From contig DCEE01000020.1 in the NCBI GenBank assembly GCA_002316795.1, positions 1-64,000 on the forward strand: a stretch of DNA of 64,000 nt, written 5' to 3'. Positions within the stretch are counted from its first letter, which is position 1. Each line of letters starts with the position of its first letter. Source of the DNA: Synergistaceae bacterium UBA1037 (GTDB taxonomy: Bacteria; Synergistota; Synergistia; Synergistales; Synergistaceae). The translations under genes were made by a program, and so were the position numbers. This document shows, in pieces, positions 25,011 to 34,364 of the stretch. The notes beneath the pieces are model-generated. The model saw only the letters and a list, made by a program, of their open reading frames with translations. It was not told the DNA's origin and did not search any database.

Positions 25011-28000
25011 ATGACGAAGAGGAAGATGGTAACACTCGACGGCAATGAAGCGGCGGCGTATGTTGCACACGCAGTCAATGAAGTGATAGCAATTTACCCC
25101 ATTACACCATCTTCACCGATGGGGGAATGGTCAGACCAGTGGACTTCAGAGGGACGCCCCAACATCTGGGGCACAGTGCCGCATGTTGAGGAGATGCAGA
25201 GCGAGGCCGGTGCCTCGGGCGCATACCACGGAGCCGTACAGGCGGGAGCTCTCGGAACGACTTTTACGGCATCACAAGGCCTGCTTTTGATGATACCGAA
25301 CATGTACAAGATAGCGGGCGAACTTACCAGCACGGTCATGCACGTTACGGCAAGGACACTTGCAACACACGCGCTTTCGATATTCGGCGACCACTCGGAC
25401 GTGATGGCGGTCAGGCAGACGGGCTGGTCGATGCTCTGCTCGTCTACTGTCCAGGAAGTCATGGACATGGCTCTTATCTCACAGATGGCGACGCTTGAAA
25501 GCAGGGTCCCGGTCCTCCACTTCTTTGACGGCTTCAGGACCAGCCATGAAGAGATGAAGGTAGAAGAGATCGAATACGACGACATGCGCGCACTGATAGA
25601 CGACGAGCTTGTCAGGGCCCACAGATACAACAGGCTCAGCCCCGATTCCCCATTTATCCGAGGTTCCGCTCAGAACCCCGATGTATTCTTCCAGGCCAGG
25701 GAGGCATGCACCCCCTTTTACGAGGCAGTGGCAGACATAACGCAGAAGTCCATGGATCGCTTTGCGAAACAGGTCGGCCGCAAATATCATCTATTCGATT
25801 ACTACGGCGCGGAAGATGCCGAGAGAGTGATAGTAATGATGGGATCCGGCGCGGCAGTGGCGCACGAGACAGTTGAAAGGCTCATGCAGAACGGTGAAAA
25901 AGTGGGACTCCTCGTGGTCCGTCTCTTCCGCCCCTTCGACGTCTCGCGCTTCCTTAACGCACTTCCGGCGACGGTCAGCAGGATAGCAGTCCTTGACCGC
26001 TGCAAGGATCCCGCGGCGATCTGCGAGCCCCTTTGCATGGATGTGAGGGAAGCGCTCTCCGGCAGCGACATCACGGTCGTCGGAGGCCGCTATGGACTCT
26101 CCTCCAAGGATTTCACCCCTGCTATGGTAAAGGGAGTATATGACGAGCTGAAGAAGGCTCTGCCGAAGGATAGCTTCACGATCGGGATCGAAGACGACAT
26201 CAGCTTCTCGAGCCTCGACTACGATCCCTCATTCGACACGGAAGATCCCAAAACTGTCCGCTGCCTTTTCTACGGACTGGGATCTGACGGAACGGTCGGT
26301 GCCAACAAGAACTCGATAAAGATCATTGGCGGAGAGACAGACCTCTATGCCCAGGGCTACTACAGTTATGACTCCAAGAAGTCAGGCGGCATTACCGTCA
26401 GCCACCTCCGTTTCGGACCCAACCCGATCTATGCCAGCTACATGATCAACAGGGCAAACTTCGTGGCATGTCATGTATATTCCTTCCTTGAGAAGCTTGA
26501 TGTGCTAAAGGGCGCGGCAGAGGGAGGCACCTTTCTCCTCAACAGCCCCTTCGGGCCCGATGATGTATGGGAGAAGCTTCCGAAAACCACACAGCAGAGA
26601 ATAATAGACAAGAAGCTCAAGTTCTACACCATAGACGCAGTGAAGATCGCAAGGGAGACAGGCATGGGCGGACGCACCAACACGATCATGCAGACATGCT
26701 TCTTCGCGATAAGCGGAGTCCTTGAGAAGAAACGCGCTATAAAGGCGATCAAGGATGCTATCGTAAACAGTTACAGCCGCAAGGGCCAGGCAGTCGTTGA
26801 TCAGAACATTGCGGCCGTCGACGCCACGCTCGCGAACCTTTACGAAGTGAAGGTCCCCAGGAAGGCGACGTCGAGGTTTGACATCAAGCTGCCCGTAGCG
26901 GATGACGCCCCGGAATTCGTGAAGGATGTCCTTGGCCCGATGATGGTCCTTGAAGGCGACAGACTGCCGGTATCGTGCCTGCCCGAAGACGGAACTTTCC
27001 CGAGCGGGACTACGCAGTATGAGAAGCGCAGCATAGCGATAGACATCCCGTCATGGGATCCGTCGCTCTGCATACAGTGCGGCAAATGTGCGCTAGTATG
27101 TCCTCATGCCTCCATACGCGCGAAAGTCTATGATGCCGGCCTTCTTAAAGGTGCACCGAAGACATTCAGGAGCGCTGACGCAAAGTGGAAGGAATTTGAG
27201 GGAGCCAGGTTCACGGTTCAGGTAGCTCCCGAAGACTGCGTCGGATGCGGCCTCTGCGCATACAACTGCCCTGTGAAGGCGAAAGAGGGAAGCTCTGCCC
27301 GTCCGCTCATGATGGTCACACAGATGGATGTCCGCGAGAAGGAGCGGGAAAACTGGAACTTCTTCCTCGAACTGCCCGATGTGGACCGCAGCAAGCTCAA
27401 CCTAGGACTTGTCAAGGACGTGCAGCTCCTAAGGCCGCTCTTTGAGTTCTCGGGAGCATGCGCCGGATGCGGCGAAACGCCTTACCTTAAGCTGCTTTCA
27501 TCCCTCTTCGGAGACCGGGCTATAATTGCAAACGCCACGGGGTGCAGTTCCATTTACGGCGGCAACCTCCCGACGACCCCATGGACAGTCAATGACGAGG
27601 GACGGGGACCGGCATGGAGCAACTCGCTCTTCGAAGATGCCGCCGAATTCGGACTCGGTTTCCGTATGGCGATAGACAAGCACTGCGAATACGCGGCTGA
27701 ACTCCTTGAGAGGATGTCCCCGGTGCTTGGAAAGAAGCTCGTAAAATCGATCCTTGAAGCGCCGCAGACGACCGAGGCTGAGATAAGCGAACTCAGGCAG
27801 AAGGTGGAGGAGCTCAAGGGACAGCTCGAGTACATGTGCACGGAAGAGGCTGAAGAGCTGATATCTGTCGTCGACAACCTGGTCAAAAAGAGCGTCTGGT
27901 GCGTGGGCGGGGACGGATGGGCATACGACATAGGCTACGGAGGACTTGACCACGTGATAGCCTCAGGCAAAAACATCAATATCCTGGTCCTCGACACAGA

Positions 28001-28541
28001 AGTCTACTCCAACACAGGAGGCCAGATGTCAAAATCCACACCTCGCGGGGCCGTTGCCAAATTTGCTGCCGGCGGCAAGAGGCTGGGCAAGAAGGACCTT
28101 GCGCTAATGGCAATGAGCTATGGGAACGTCTATGTAGGAAGGGTGGCCATGGGAGCAAATGACGCCCACACGGTCAAAGTGTTCCGTGAGGCGGAGGCCT
28201 ATGACGGACCCTCGATCATAATAGCCTACAGCCACTGCATAGCCCACGGCATTGATATGATGAAGGGTCTCGAACAGCAGAAAAAGGCTGTGGAGTCCGG
28301 GCACTGGATGCTTATGCGGTATAATCCCGACCTGGCGAAAGAGGGCAAGAACCCGCTCGTTCTCGACAGCAAAGAACCCAGTCTGCCGCTGAAGGATTAC
28401 ATCTACAACGAGACACGTTACAAGAGCCTTGCGGCAGCTGATCCTGAAGTTGCAGAGGCGCTTCTGAAAGAGGAAGAGAAGGACATAAAGGCGCGCTGGC
28501 GTTATTTCAGCCATATGGCCGCCATGAAAATGGAGGACTAG
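25011..28541 (+). CDS. nifJ: pyruvate:ferredoxin (flavodoxin) oxidoreductase
   Basis: Single-chain PFOR of 1176 residues, the standard length, which oxidises pyruvate to acetyl-CoA and CO2 and reduces ferredoxin or flavodoxin in the cytoplasm. Domain I starts at residue 5 with the pyruvate-binding YPITPSSPM segment at about 29-37. Two [4Fe-4S] motifs lie at about 686 (CIQCGKCALVCP) and 743 (CVGCGLCAYNCP). The proximal cluster cysteines begin at about 817 (CAGCGE), and the TPP site is GGDGWAYDIGYGG about 965 with DTEVYSNTGGQ. Ribosome site is GAGGAGG. Followed 6 nt later by a carboxylase-type gene, so both act at the pyruvate node. Electrons could go to the [FeFe] hydrogenase at 37-38 kb. Confidence 0.97.
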   Translation: MTKRKMVTLDGNEAAAYVAHAVNEVIAIYPITPSSPMGEWSDQWTSEGRPNIWGTVPHVEEMQSEAGASGAYHGAVQAGALGTTFTASQGLLLMIPNMYKIAGELTSTVMHVTARTLATHALSIFGDHSDVMAVRQTGWSMLCSSTVQEVMDMALISQMATLESRVPVLHFFDGFRTSHEEMKVEEIEYDDMRALIDDELVRAHRYNRLSPDSPFIRGSAQNPDVFFQAREACTPFYEAVADITQKSMDRFAKQVGRKYHLFDYYGAEDAERVIVMMGSGAAVAHETVERLMQNGEKVGLLVVRLFRPFDVSRFLNALPATVSRIAVLDRCKDPAAICEPLCMDVREALSGSDITVVGGRYGLSSKDFTPAMVKGVYDELKKALPKDSFTIGIEDDISFSSLDYDPSFDTEDPKTVRCLFYGLGSDGTVGANKNSIKIIGGETDLYAQGYYSYDSKKSGGITVSHLRFGPNPIYASYMINRANFVACHVYSFLEKLDVLKGAAEGGTFLLNSPFGPDDVWEKLPKTTQQRIIDKKLKFYTIDAVKIARETGMGGRTNTIMQTCFFAISGVLEKKRAIKAIKDAIVNSYSRKGQAVVDQNIAAVDATLANLYEVKVPRKATSRFDIKLPVADDAPEFVKDVLGPMMVLEGDRLPVSCLPEDGTFPSGTTQYEKRSIAIDIPSWDPSLCIQCGKCALVCPHASIRAKVYDAGLLKGAPKTFRSADAKWKEFEGARFTVQVAPEDCVGCGLCAYNCPVKAKEGSSARPLMMVTQMDVREKERENWNFFLELPDVDRSKLNLGLVKDVQLLRPLFEFSGACAGCGETPYLKLLSSLFGDRAIIANATGCSSIYGGNLPTTPWTVNDEGRGPAWSNSLFEDAAEFGLGFRMAIDKHCEYAAELLERMSPVLGKKLVKSILEAPQTTEAEISELRQKVEELKGQLEYMCTEEAEELISVVDNLVKKSVWCVGGDGWAYDIGYGGLDHVIASGKNINILVLDTEVYSNTGGQMSKSTPRGAVAKFAAGGKRLGKKDLALMAMSYGNVYVGRVAMGANDAHTVKVFREAEAYDGPSIIIAYSHCIAHGIDMMKGLEQQKKAVESGHWMLMRYNPDLAKEGKNPLVLDSKEPSLPLKDYIYNETRYKSLAAADPEVAEALLKEEEKDIKARWRYFSHMAAMKMED

Positions 28542-28547
28542 CAGTAA

Positions 28548-30134
28548 ATGGAAAAAAGTGAAGTAAAGCAGGAGATCAAGGATACAAAAGGGCGTGTCAT
28601 AGCGACAAAAGTCAGCTGCAACGGCGACAAGAGATGCAATGATGCCTCCGAGACAGAGTGTGTGTGCATCGATGAAAAGAAAGCCGGACCGGCAATAGAA
28701 GTCAAAGAGAGCCCCAGATCCGAGAAAATAGCTGCCGCTCCCAGACCGCGCGTCGGCATAATGGAAACTGCGTTCAGGGATGCCCACCAGTCAATAATGG
28801 CGACGAGGCTCCGTACGGATGACATGCTTCCCATTTGCGAGATAATGGATGAGGTCGGTTACCATTCAGTGGAGATGTGGGGAGGAGCGACCTTTGACTC
28901 TGCGATGCGCTTCCTCAATGAGGATCCATGGGACAGGCTGCGGCAGATCAAAAAGCGGATGAAAAAGACAAAGACCCAGATGCTTCTCAGGGGTCAGAAT
29001 CTTGTCGGCTACAGGCATTACTCCGACGAGACAGTCCGCGAGTTCGTAAAGCGGGCGATAGGCAACGGTATTGACATCATAAGGATCTTCGATGCGCTCA
29101 ACGACCTTCGCAACATGTCCATAGCCGCTGAAGCAGTCAAAAAAGAGGGCGGAGAACTCCAGATGTCTATATCCTACACGATATCCCCCGTCCATACCCT
29201 TGAGCTTTTCGCCAAGCAGGCGAAAGACATGGCGGACATGGGCGCAGACTCGATCTGCATCAAGGACATGGCAGGCCTTATGTCCCCTGTTGCGGCTTCA
29301 GAACTTGTAACTGCCATCAAGAAGAAGGTAAACCTGCCGGTGCAGCTCCACAGCCACTATACGAGCGGCATGGCGGCTATGAGCTACCTTGCCGGGCTTG
29401 AGGCCGGAGCGGATGTAGTCGACTGCGCCATCTCACCATTCGCTATGGGTACTAGCCAGCCGGCAACGGAAGCCATAGTCGCGGCGCTCAAGGGCGGACC
29501 TCTTGATACGCACCTCTCGCTCGACAAGCTCCTTCCTGTTGCTGAGTACTACGAGGCACTTCGGAACAAGTACAGCGACATCATCATGGGAGTGAGCGGA
29601 GTCAACATCAACATCCTGCTCTACCAGGTGCCGGGCGGGATGTACTCGAACCTGCAGAGCCAGCTCAAAGAAGGTAATGCCTTCCATAAGTTCAAAGAGG
29701 TCATGGAGGAAGTCCCAAGGGTCCGCAAGGAGATGGGATATCCCCCTCTTGTCACGCCCACCAGCCAGCTTGTAGGAACACAGGCTGCGATGAACGTGAT
29801 CTCCGGCGAACGCTGGAAGATGGTCTCGAAGGAAGTCTACCAGTACTTCAGGGGCTACTACGGCAAGACCCCTGCCCCTGTCGATCCCGTGATCCAGAAG
29901 AAGGTCCTCGGGGACGAGATCCCCATCACATGCAGGCCCGGGGAGAAGATAGAGCCTGAGCTCGAAGCTGCCAGGAAAGAGATCGGCGTATGGATGACGC
30001 AGCCGGAGGACGTCCTCAGCTATGTTCTTTTCCCACAGGTGGCCAAAGATTTCCTGCCACAAAAGTACGCTAAGGAAAACTGTGTGGACATCGGGCTTGA
30101 GGAACAGGCATCACCGGAGGCATACGCAATATAG
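28548..30134 (+). CDS. pyruvate carboxylase subunit B / oxaloacetate decarboxylase alpha-like carboxyltransferase, no biotin domain
   Basis: 528-residue carboxyltransferase. Residues about 68-330 form the HMG-CoA-lyase-like TIM barrel: ETAFRDAHQSIMATR, the metal/carboxylated-lysine segment CIKDMAG (K about 239) and the HSH metal pair in QLHSHYTSG (about 267). Residues about 340-510 are the conserved carboxylase domain. It ends at EQASPEAYAI without the biotinyl MKM motif, so the biotin carrier must be a separate protein not in the window. The first ~65 residues are an unusual extension with four cysteines (CNGDKRCNDASETECVC). It is 6 nt after PFOR, so the pair connects pyruvate, oxaloacetate and acetyl-CoA. 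Direction (carboxylation or decarboxylation) is not clear. Confidence 0.88.
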   Translation: MEKSEVKQEIKDTKGRVIATKVSCNGDKRCNDASETECVCIDEKKAGPAIEVKESPRSEKIAAAPRPRVGIMETAFRDAHQSIMATRLRTDDMLPICEIMDEVGYHSVEMWGGATFDSAMRFLNEDPWDRLRQIKKRMKKTKTQMLLRGQNLVGYRHYSDETVREFVKRAIGNGIDIIRIFDALNDLRNMSIAAEAVKKEGGELQMSISYTISPVHTLELFAKQAKDMADMGADSICIKDMAGLMSPVAASELVTAIKKKVNLPVQLHSHYTSGMAAMSYLAGLEAGADVVDCAISPFAMGTSQPATEAIVAALKGGPLDTHLSLDKLLPVAEYYEALRNKYSDIIMGVSGVNINILLYQVPGGMYSNLQSQLKEGNAFHKFKEVMEEVPRVRKEMGYPPLVTPTSQLVGTQAAMNVISGERWKMVSKEVYQYFRGYYGKTPAPVDPVIQKKVLGDEIPITCRPGEKIEPELEAARKEIGVWMTQPEDVLSYVLFPQVAKDFLPQKYAKENCVDIGLEEQASPEAYAI

Positions 30135-30147
30135 CCGGCCGTCCGTA

Positions 30148-30205
30148 ATAAGAAAAGAACAAAAAGGTCCTCCCGGATATATCATCTGGAGGGCCTTTTC
30201 TTATT
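30148..30205 (+). terminator. intrinsic terminator of the PFOR operon
   Basis: AAGG-CCTCC pairs with GGAGG-CCTT (30164-30196) and outer AATAAGAAAAG can pair with CTTTTCTTATT (to 30205), which is also the T-rich tract. Confidence 0.75.
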
Positions 30206-30298
30206 GCCACTGAATTTAATAATGGGTTAAAATCCTTTATGAAACAGATATGCCACTTGCTGCATAATAAAGCAAAAGACCTGGAAGGGATGGATATC

Positions 30299-30955
30299 AT
30301 GAAATTCTTTATCGACACCGCGAATATCGACGAGATAAGGACGGCCTGTTCATGGGGCATCATCTCGGGAGCGACGACCAACCCTACGCTCGTATCGAAA
30401 GAGGGCGGTGTGGATTTCCACACCCGCGTGCGCGAGATAGCTGAGACAGTCAAGGGACCTGTGAGTGCTGAAGCCGTGTCGCTTGAAAAAGATAAGCTGA
30501 TCGAGGAAGCAAAAGTGATCGCTAAGATAGATCCTAACGTAGTGGTAAAGATCCCGCTCTGTCCGGATGGATTGGGGGCCGTGAAAGAGCTTGCGAAAGA
30601 GGGCATCAAAACCAACGTGACACTGATCTTTTCAGCTAACCAGGCCATCCTGGCGGCTGCCGCGGGAGCAACTTATGTCAGCCCCTTCGTAGGGCGCCTG
30701 GATGACATCGGTGAAGACGGAATGCAGCTTGTAAGGGACATAGCAGGGATATTCGATATCTACGGGATAGAGACGAAAATAATCGCGGCGAGCCTGCGCC
30801 ATCCCGCCCATGTCTTTGAATCTGCAAAGGCCGGTGCGGACATTGCCACTGTACCTTTCAAAGTACTCAAAATGATGTTTGAACATCCCCTGACAGCGAA
30901 GGGGATAGATCAGTTCAACAAGGACTGGGAGAAGTATCTGGGGGCTAAGAAATAG
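30299..30955 (+). CDS. tal: transaldolase / fructose-6-phosphate aldolase-like (TalC type)
   Basis: 218-residue small transaldolase of the non-oxidative pentose phosphate pathway, moving a dihydroxyacetone unit between sugar phosphates. K84 in [12 protein letters not shown] is the Schiff-base lysine, matching K85 of the E. coli enzyme; [12 protein letters not shown] is at 23-34 and AASLRHP near 165. The ATG at 30299 is chosen because it begins the normal [10 protein letters not shown] and has GGAAGGGA upstream; the frame is open from 30239. The TalC family includes true transaldolases and fructose-6-phosphate aldolases; the sequence does not settle which. It lies between the PFOR terminator and a long repeat region. 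Confidence 0.95.
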   Translation: MKFFIDTANIDEIRTACSWGIISGATTNPTLVSKEGGVDFHTRVREIAETVKGPVSAEAVSLEKDKLIEEAKVIAKIDPNVVVKIPLCPDGLGAVKELAKEGIKTNVTLIFSANQAILAAAAGATYVSPFVGRLDDIGEDGMQLVRDIAGIFDIYGIETKIIAASLRHPAHVFESAKAGADIATVPFKVLKMMFEHPLTAKGIDQFNKDWEKYLGAKK

Positions 30956-30959
30956 TAGG

Positions 30960-31347
30960 GCCTTAACTGCAATCGGCAAGTGCGGCGCGAAGATGCCGCG
31001 GCGAGCAGTTGGCAAGCAATGGATTTAAGGACATTGCTGAGCAATGGCTAAGCAGTTGCTAAGCGGTCGTCAAAGCTTAAAACCGTAAAATCACCCATCC
31101 CCGTCGTCCCCGATCTCAAAGCGCACTAGAAATGCTTCGAGCACTAAGGTCCGTTTAAAAAATTTTCCTTACGGAAAACGGTGCTCTCCCGATGGAAGCA
31201 CTGGGGGACGACGGAAAGGGTCAGGTTCTTGCCCCCTACGATCGTTTGACTACTGTTTGACAATTGTTTGACTATAGTTTGACCGCTTTTACAACTGCTC
31301 GCCAACTGCTTGCCAATCGCTTGCCGCGGGCAGATCCCCGCCCGCTT
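30960..31347. repeat. large imperfect palindrome built from 11-bp repeats and a central hairpin
   Basis: 393 bp without a gene. Right array: G(C/T)TTG(A/C)C units start at 31244, 31255, 31266 and 31277 and again, as GCTCGCC/GCTTGCC, at 31297, 31308 and 31319, exactly 11 bp apart within each group. The left array (about 30970-31075) carries the same unit in reverse complement, for example AGTTGGCAAGC, AATGGCTAAGC, AGTTGCTAAGC. Between them CCGTCGTCCCC (31101-31111) pairs perfectly with GGGGACGACGG (31204-31214), and inside that GAGCAC/GTGCTC (31139, 31181) and TTTTCC/GGAAAA pair. Both outer ends have GC hairpins (from 30981 and at 31326-31345). Intergenic between transaldolase and lysK. Confidence 0.8.
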
Positions 31348-31348
31348 C

Positions 31349-32380
31349 TCATATTGATGCCATTATTCTCGGAAGCGCGAGCTTCAGGACCTCGATCCCC
31401 TTCAGGTATTCAGAGACGGGGATCTGTTCATTGGAACTGTGGTCGTATATTGAGTTGCCGGGACCGTATGCTCCCATGTGGCAGCCCCAGGGGGAAAGCA
31501 CATTGAAATCGCATGTTCCCTGCTTGGCCAGCACTCTCGGTGTGCCGCCGCAGTCACGTATAGCATTCCTGAAGGCCCTTATTACGGGATCAGATTTGTG
31601 GACGCCGTAGGGAGGCACATACTCTATTATTTCTGATCTGACCCCAAATGCAGCTGAGGTCTCTCTTATCATGAGTTCGAGCTCTTTCTGATCGGCCCCC
31701 AGGGGAGTTCTGAGATCCATGGTTATGCTGGCGCTTCTTTTGCCGGCTTCATGTCCTTCCATTTCCATTATCGCGACAGAGTAACCTTTACCCATGTTTC
31801 TGGTTATGTCTATGATGGAAGATGCAGCCATGACTGAATCAGTAATGGGACCGGGACTTCCTGACCTGTGCGCTCCGTCGTCCTCGCCCTTTATGTCAAA
31901 GAGTATCCTGCCCCTATAGGAGATCGCAACGCCGTCGCTCCCTGTCGGCTCACCTATTACGCATGCTTCGGGGGAGTGAAGGGGCATACGGAACCTTGCT
32001 CCCTTTGAATCGATCTCTTCTCCTACCGCTGCAACAAAGGTGATCCTCCATCCCTCCGGCACGGGGACGGCGCCACCCGCCACGGCCATTGCGCAGCAGG
32101 GGCCCTTTGCGTCAACGCTTCCGCGTCCCCGGATGACCTCGTCGCTTATCATGACCTCAGGCCCTCCCGGCACTGTATCGATGTGGCTCAGCAGGACAAG
32201 CTCCTTATCCCCTGTTCCCCGCTCTGCGACAACACTGCCCGCTCCGTCAAGGTGCGAGCCGCTCCATCCAAAGCGGGGGAGCCTGTCTGCGAGCATCCTT
32301 GCAGCATCAGCCTCATGCCTGGTCGGACTGGGGACAGCTACAAGGTCTGCCAGGAGCCTGGCTGATTCGGGAAGACCCAT
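31349..32380 (-). CDS. lysK: [LysW]-lysine/[LysW]-ornithine hydrolase
   Basis: 343-residue M20 metallopeptidase that releases lysine or ornithine from the gamma-carboxyl of LysW's C-terminal glutamate, the last step of the carrier-protein pathway. Metal-binding residues: H66 and D68 (LLSHIDTVPGG), D90 (GRGSVDAKG), E121/E122 (GEEIDSKGA), with E in VIGEPTGSDG and a late histidine in YDHSSNEQ. The ATG at 32380 follows the lysJ stop by one base; the frame opens earlier at 32449 inside lysJ without support. It is the last gene of the operon, and a GC hairpin (31326-31345) follows. Confidence 0.92.
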   Translation of the reverse strand: MGLPESARLLADLVAVPSPTRHEADAARMLADRLPRFGWSGSHLDGAGSVVAERGTGDKELVLLSHIDTVPGGPEVMISDEVIRGRGSVDAKGPCCAMAVAGGAVPVPEGWRITFVAAVGEEIDSKGARFRMPLHSPEACVIGEPTGSDGVAISYRGRILFDIKGEDDGAHRSGSPGPITDSVMAASSIIDITRNMGKGYSVAIMEMEGHEAGKRSASITMDLRTPLGADQKELELMIRETSAAFGVRSEIIEYVPPYGVHKSDPVIRAFRNAIRDCGGTPRVLAKQGTCDFNVLSPWGCHMGAYGPGNSIYDHSSNEQIPVSEYLKGIEVLKLALPRIMASI

Positions 32381-32381
32381 A

Positions 32382-33512
32382 TCAGAAACCCTCCAGCGTC
32401 CTTGCCAGTATAAGTGCCGCGTCTTCAAAGTCCTTTTCCTCTGCTGCAAATGAGGGCAGAAACCTTAAAGTCCGGGGTCCTGCTGTAAGGGAAAGAAGAC
32501 CGTTCTCCTGCAGTGCTTTGACCACACCCACGGATGGAATGTCCAATTCTATCCCGTTAAGCAGTCCCATACCGCGGACATCTTTTATGTGGCTGCTTCC
32601 TATGGCAGATATTAGGGATCTGAAAAACTCACCTGATCTCGCAGCTTTCTCAGGAAGGTCACTGTGCATCACCATTGAAAGGACAGCCAGAGAAACTTTC
32701 GCGGTCAGCTCGTTCCCTCCGTATGTGGAGCCATGGCTGTGAGGGATAAAGTCTCCGAGCTCTTTTTTCCACACCAGAGCCCCGGCAGGCATCCCGCCTG
32801 CAAGGCCCTTTGCCAGGCAGACCATGTCTGGAGCCAGCCCTGTAAGGCTGCTTGCAAGAGCAGCGCCGCATCTTCCGAGGCCGCTCTGTATCTCATCGGA
32901 TACGAGGAGAACAGAGTGTTTTCTGCACGCTTCGGTAATTTTATTTCCTCTTTCTGCAGGAAGGGCAAAGACCCCTCCCTCGCCCTGTACCGGTTCTATA
33001 AAGACAGCTGCCGTATCATCGTCGATATTTTCAGCGAGGTCTTCCATTGAAAAATGTTCCGCCTTTCCTATCAGCGGAATGAAAGGTTCCCTGTATTTGG
33101 GGTTGAAAGTTATCGAGAGAGCTCCGCAAGTACGTCCGTGGAATCCTCTTCTGCATGCGAGTATACGACCGCGTCCCTTCCTCAGTGTCAGAACAAGTTT
33201 GAGCGCGGCTTCGATGGCTTCCGTACCGCTGTTGCAGAGGAAGACCCTTCCCTCTCCAAGCATCAGGCCAAGTTTATCAGCGAGCTTTTCACGGACAGGT
33301 GATTCAAATCCGGCTCCGCTCGTCCATATTCCCTTTGATGCATTTTCAAGGGCTTCGATCAGCAGCTGATGGGAGTGGCCGAAGAGGGATGCCCCATGTC
33401 CGTTAAAAAAGTCGAGGTACTCCCTCCCGGCCGTATCAAAGACACGACTTCCTCTGCCGTGGGTCAGGGCGATCCCCCTTCCGCCGTAAAGGGCGCTTAG
33501 AGAGTCAGACAT
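32382..33512 (-). CDS. lysJ: [LysW]-aminoadipate semialdehyde / [LysW]-glutamate semialdehyde aminotransferase
   Basis: 376-residue class-III PLP aminotransferase related to acetylornithine aminotransferase. K235 in CLAKGLAGG is the PLP Schiff-base lysine; NSGTEAIEAALKL (about 94-106) binds the cofactor phosphate and SDEIQSGLGR (about 205-214) holds the ring aspartate. It transaminates the LysW-bound semialdehyde with glutamate as donor. The start overlaps the end of lysZ by 16 nt and the stop is one base before lysK, so expression is tightly coupled. Bifunctional use for ornithine and lysine is known in LysJ/ArgD-type enzymes; which product forms here is open. Confidence 0.93.
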   Translation of the reverse strand: MSDSLSALYGGRGIALTHGRGSRVFDTAGREYLDFFNGHGASLFGHSHQLLIEALENASKGIWTSGAGFESPVREKLADKLGLMLGEGRVFLCNSGTEAIEAALKLVLTLRKGRGRILACRRGFHGRTCGALSITFNPKYREPFIPLIGKAEHFSMEDLAENIDDDTAAVFIEPVQGEGGVFALPAERGNKITEACRKHSVLLVSDEIQSGLGRCGAALASSLTGLAPDMVCLAKGLAGGMPAGALVWKKELGDFIPHSHGSTYGGNELTAKVSLAVLSMVMHSDLPEKAARSGEFFRSLISAIGSSHIKDVRGMGLLNGIELDIPSVGVVKALQENGLLSLTAGPRTLRFLPSFAAEEKDFEDAALILARTLEGF

Positions 33513-34309
33513 GTTCCGTTCCCCTCTTCCGCGTTTTTCAAAGGCAGTGAGACTCTTCCGTCCGCAAGGTATATCGAAGGGACCCCGAGGTCAAAGGCCT
33601 CACGGCATGCCAGAAGCTTTCTCTTCATATTGCCGGCCGCATATTCTTCGAGTTTTTCCCAGGAACCCTCAGATGTACGGGTCCTTATGAGGGAATCCGG
33701 ATCATTCACGTCCCTCATCAATCCGGGAACATTGGAGAGGATCACAAGGGTGTCGGCTCGGACCGAACCGGCCACAGAAGCGGCAAGACGGTCGCCGTCA
33801 ATGTTAAGCGAAAGTTTTGATGTGGTGTCAAGGCCCAGGGGAGGCAGGATAGGGATCCGGCCCTTTTCAGTCACGGCTAGTATCTTTTCCGAAGAGACGC
33901 CTGATATCGTCCCGCTGTAATTGCCCCGCAGAATACGGGTCCTCCCGCCGGAATATTCCCTGAGGATGTCCTTTCTATCCGCAAAGACCTCTTCCGTCTT
34001 TTCCGGGTCGAGGAACTCCGATGAGGCACCGAATGAGGCGAGTGTCTCCGAGATATTTGCCCCATAGGCAAGGGCGGCCTCCCTGAATAGTTCCCTCTCT
34101 TTTTCTCCTACGTAACGGCTCCTGTAACCGGAAGGACTTGTCACTATCCTTATCTCGACGCCGCGTTCCCTGCAGAGCCTGTCCATTATTCCGCTTGCGC
34201 CGTGGACAAGTATCCACTTTTCGCCGACGGCCACCCTTGCAGCCAGCTCTGACATCAGCGATCCGAGTTCGTTGCCTTCCGCACCGCCGATCTTAACTAC
34301 TCCGATCAT
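33497..34309 (-). CDS. lysZ: [LysW]-aminoadipate / [LysW]-glutamate kinase
   Basis: 270-residue amino acid kinase of the acetylglutamate kinase family. VVKIGGAEGNEL (4-15) binds the phosphates, LVHGAS follows at about 42-47, and the NIDGDRLAASVAGSVRAD segment (about 180-197) is the family's nucleotide-binding region. It phosphorylates the side-chain carboxyl of the amino acid attached to LysW. The ATG at 34309 has GGAGGAGAGG just upstream; the longer frame from 34348 lacks support. It is 55 nt after lysY and overlaps lysJ. Confidence 0.92.
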   Translation of the reverse strand: MIGVVKIGGAEGNELGSLMSELAARVAVGEKWILVHGASGIMDRLCRERGVEIRIVTSPSGYRSRYVGEKERELFREAALAYGANISETLASFGASSEFLDPEKTEEVFADRKDILREYSGGRTRILRGNYSGTISGVSSEKILAVTEKGRIPILPPLGLDTTSKLSLNIDGDRLAASVAGSVRADTLVILSNVPGLMRDVNDPDSLIRTRTSEGSWEKLEEYAAGNMKRKLLACREAFDLGVPSIYLADGRVSLPLKNAEEGNGTCLTL

Positions 34310-34364
34310 TACCTCTCCTCCGTTTCCTTTCGATCTCTGTTCCGACACCCGAATATCAGGTCTT

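Noticed and set aside
30956-31348. Possible CRISPR array
   Set aside because: The 11-bp units are contiguous or nearly so, with no spacers of 30-40 bp, no constant repeat of 25-37 bp, and no cas genes nearby.
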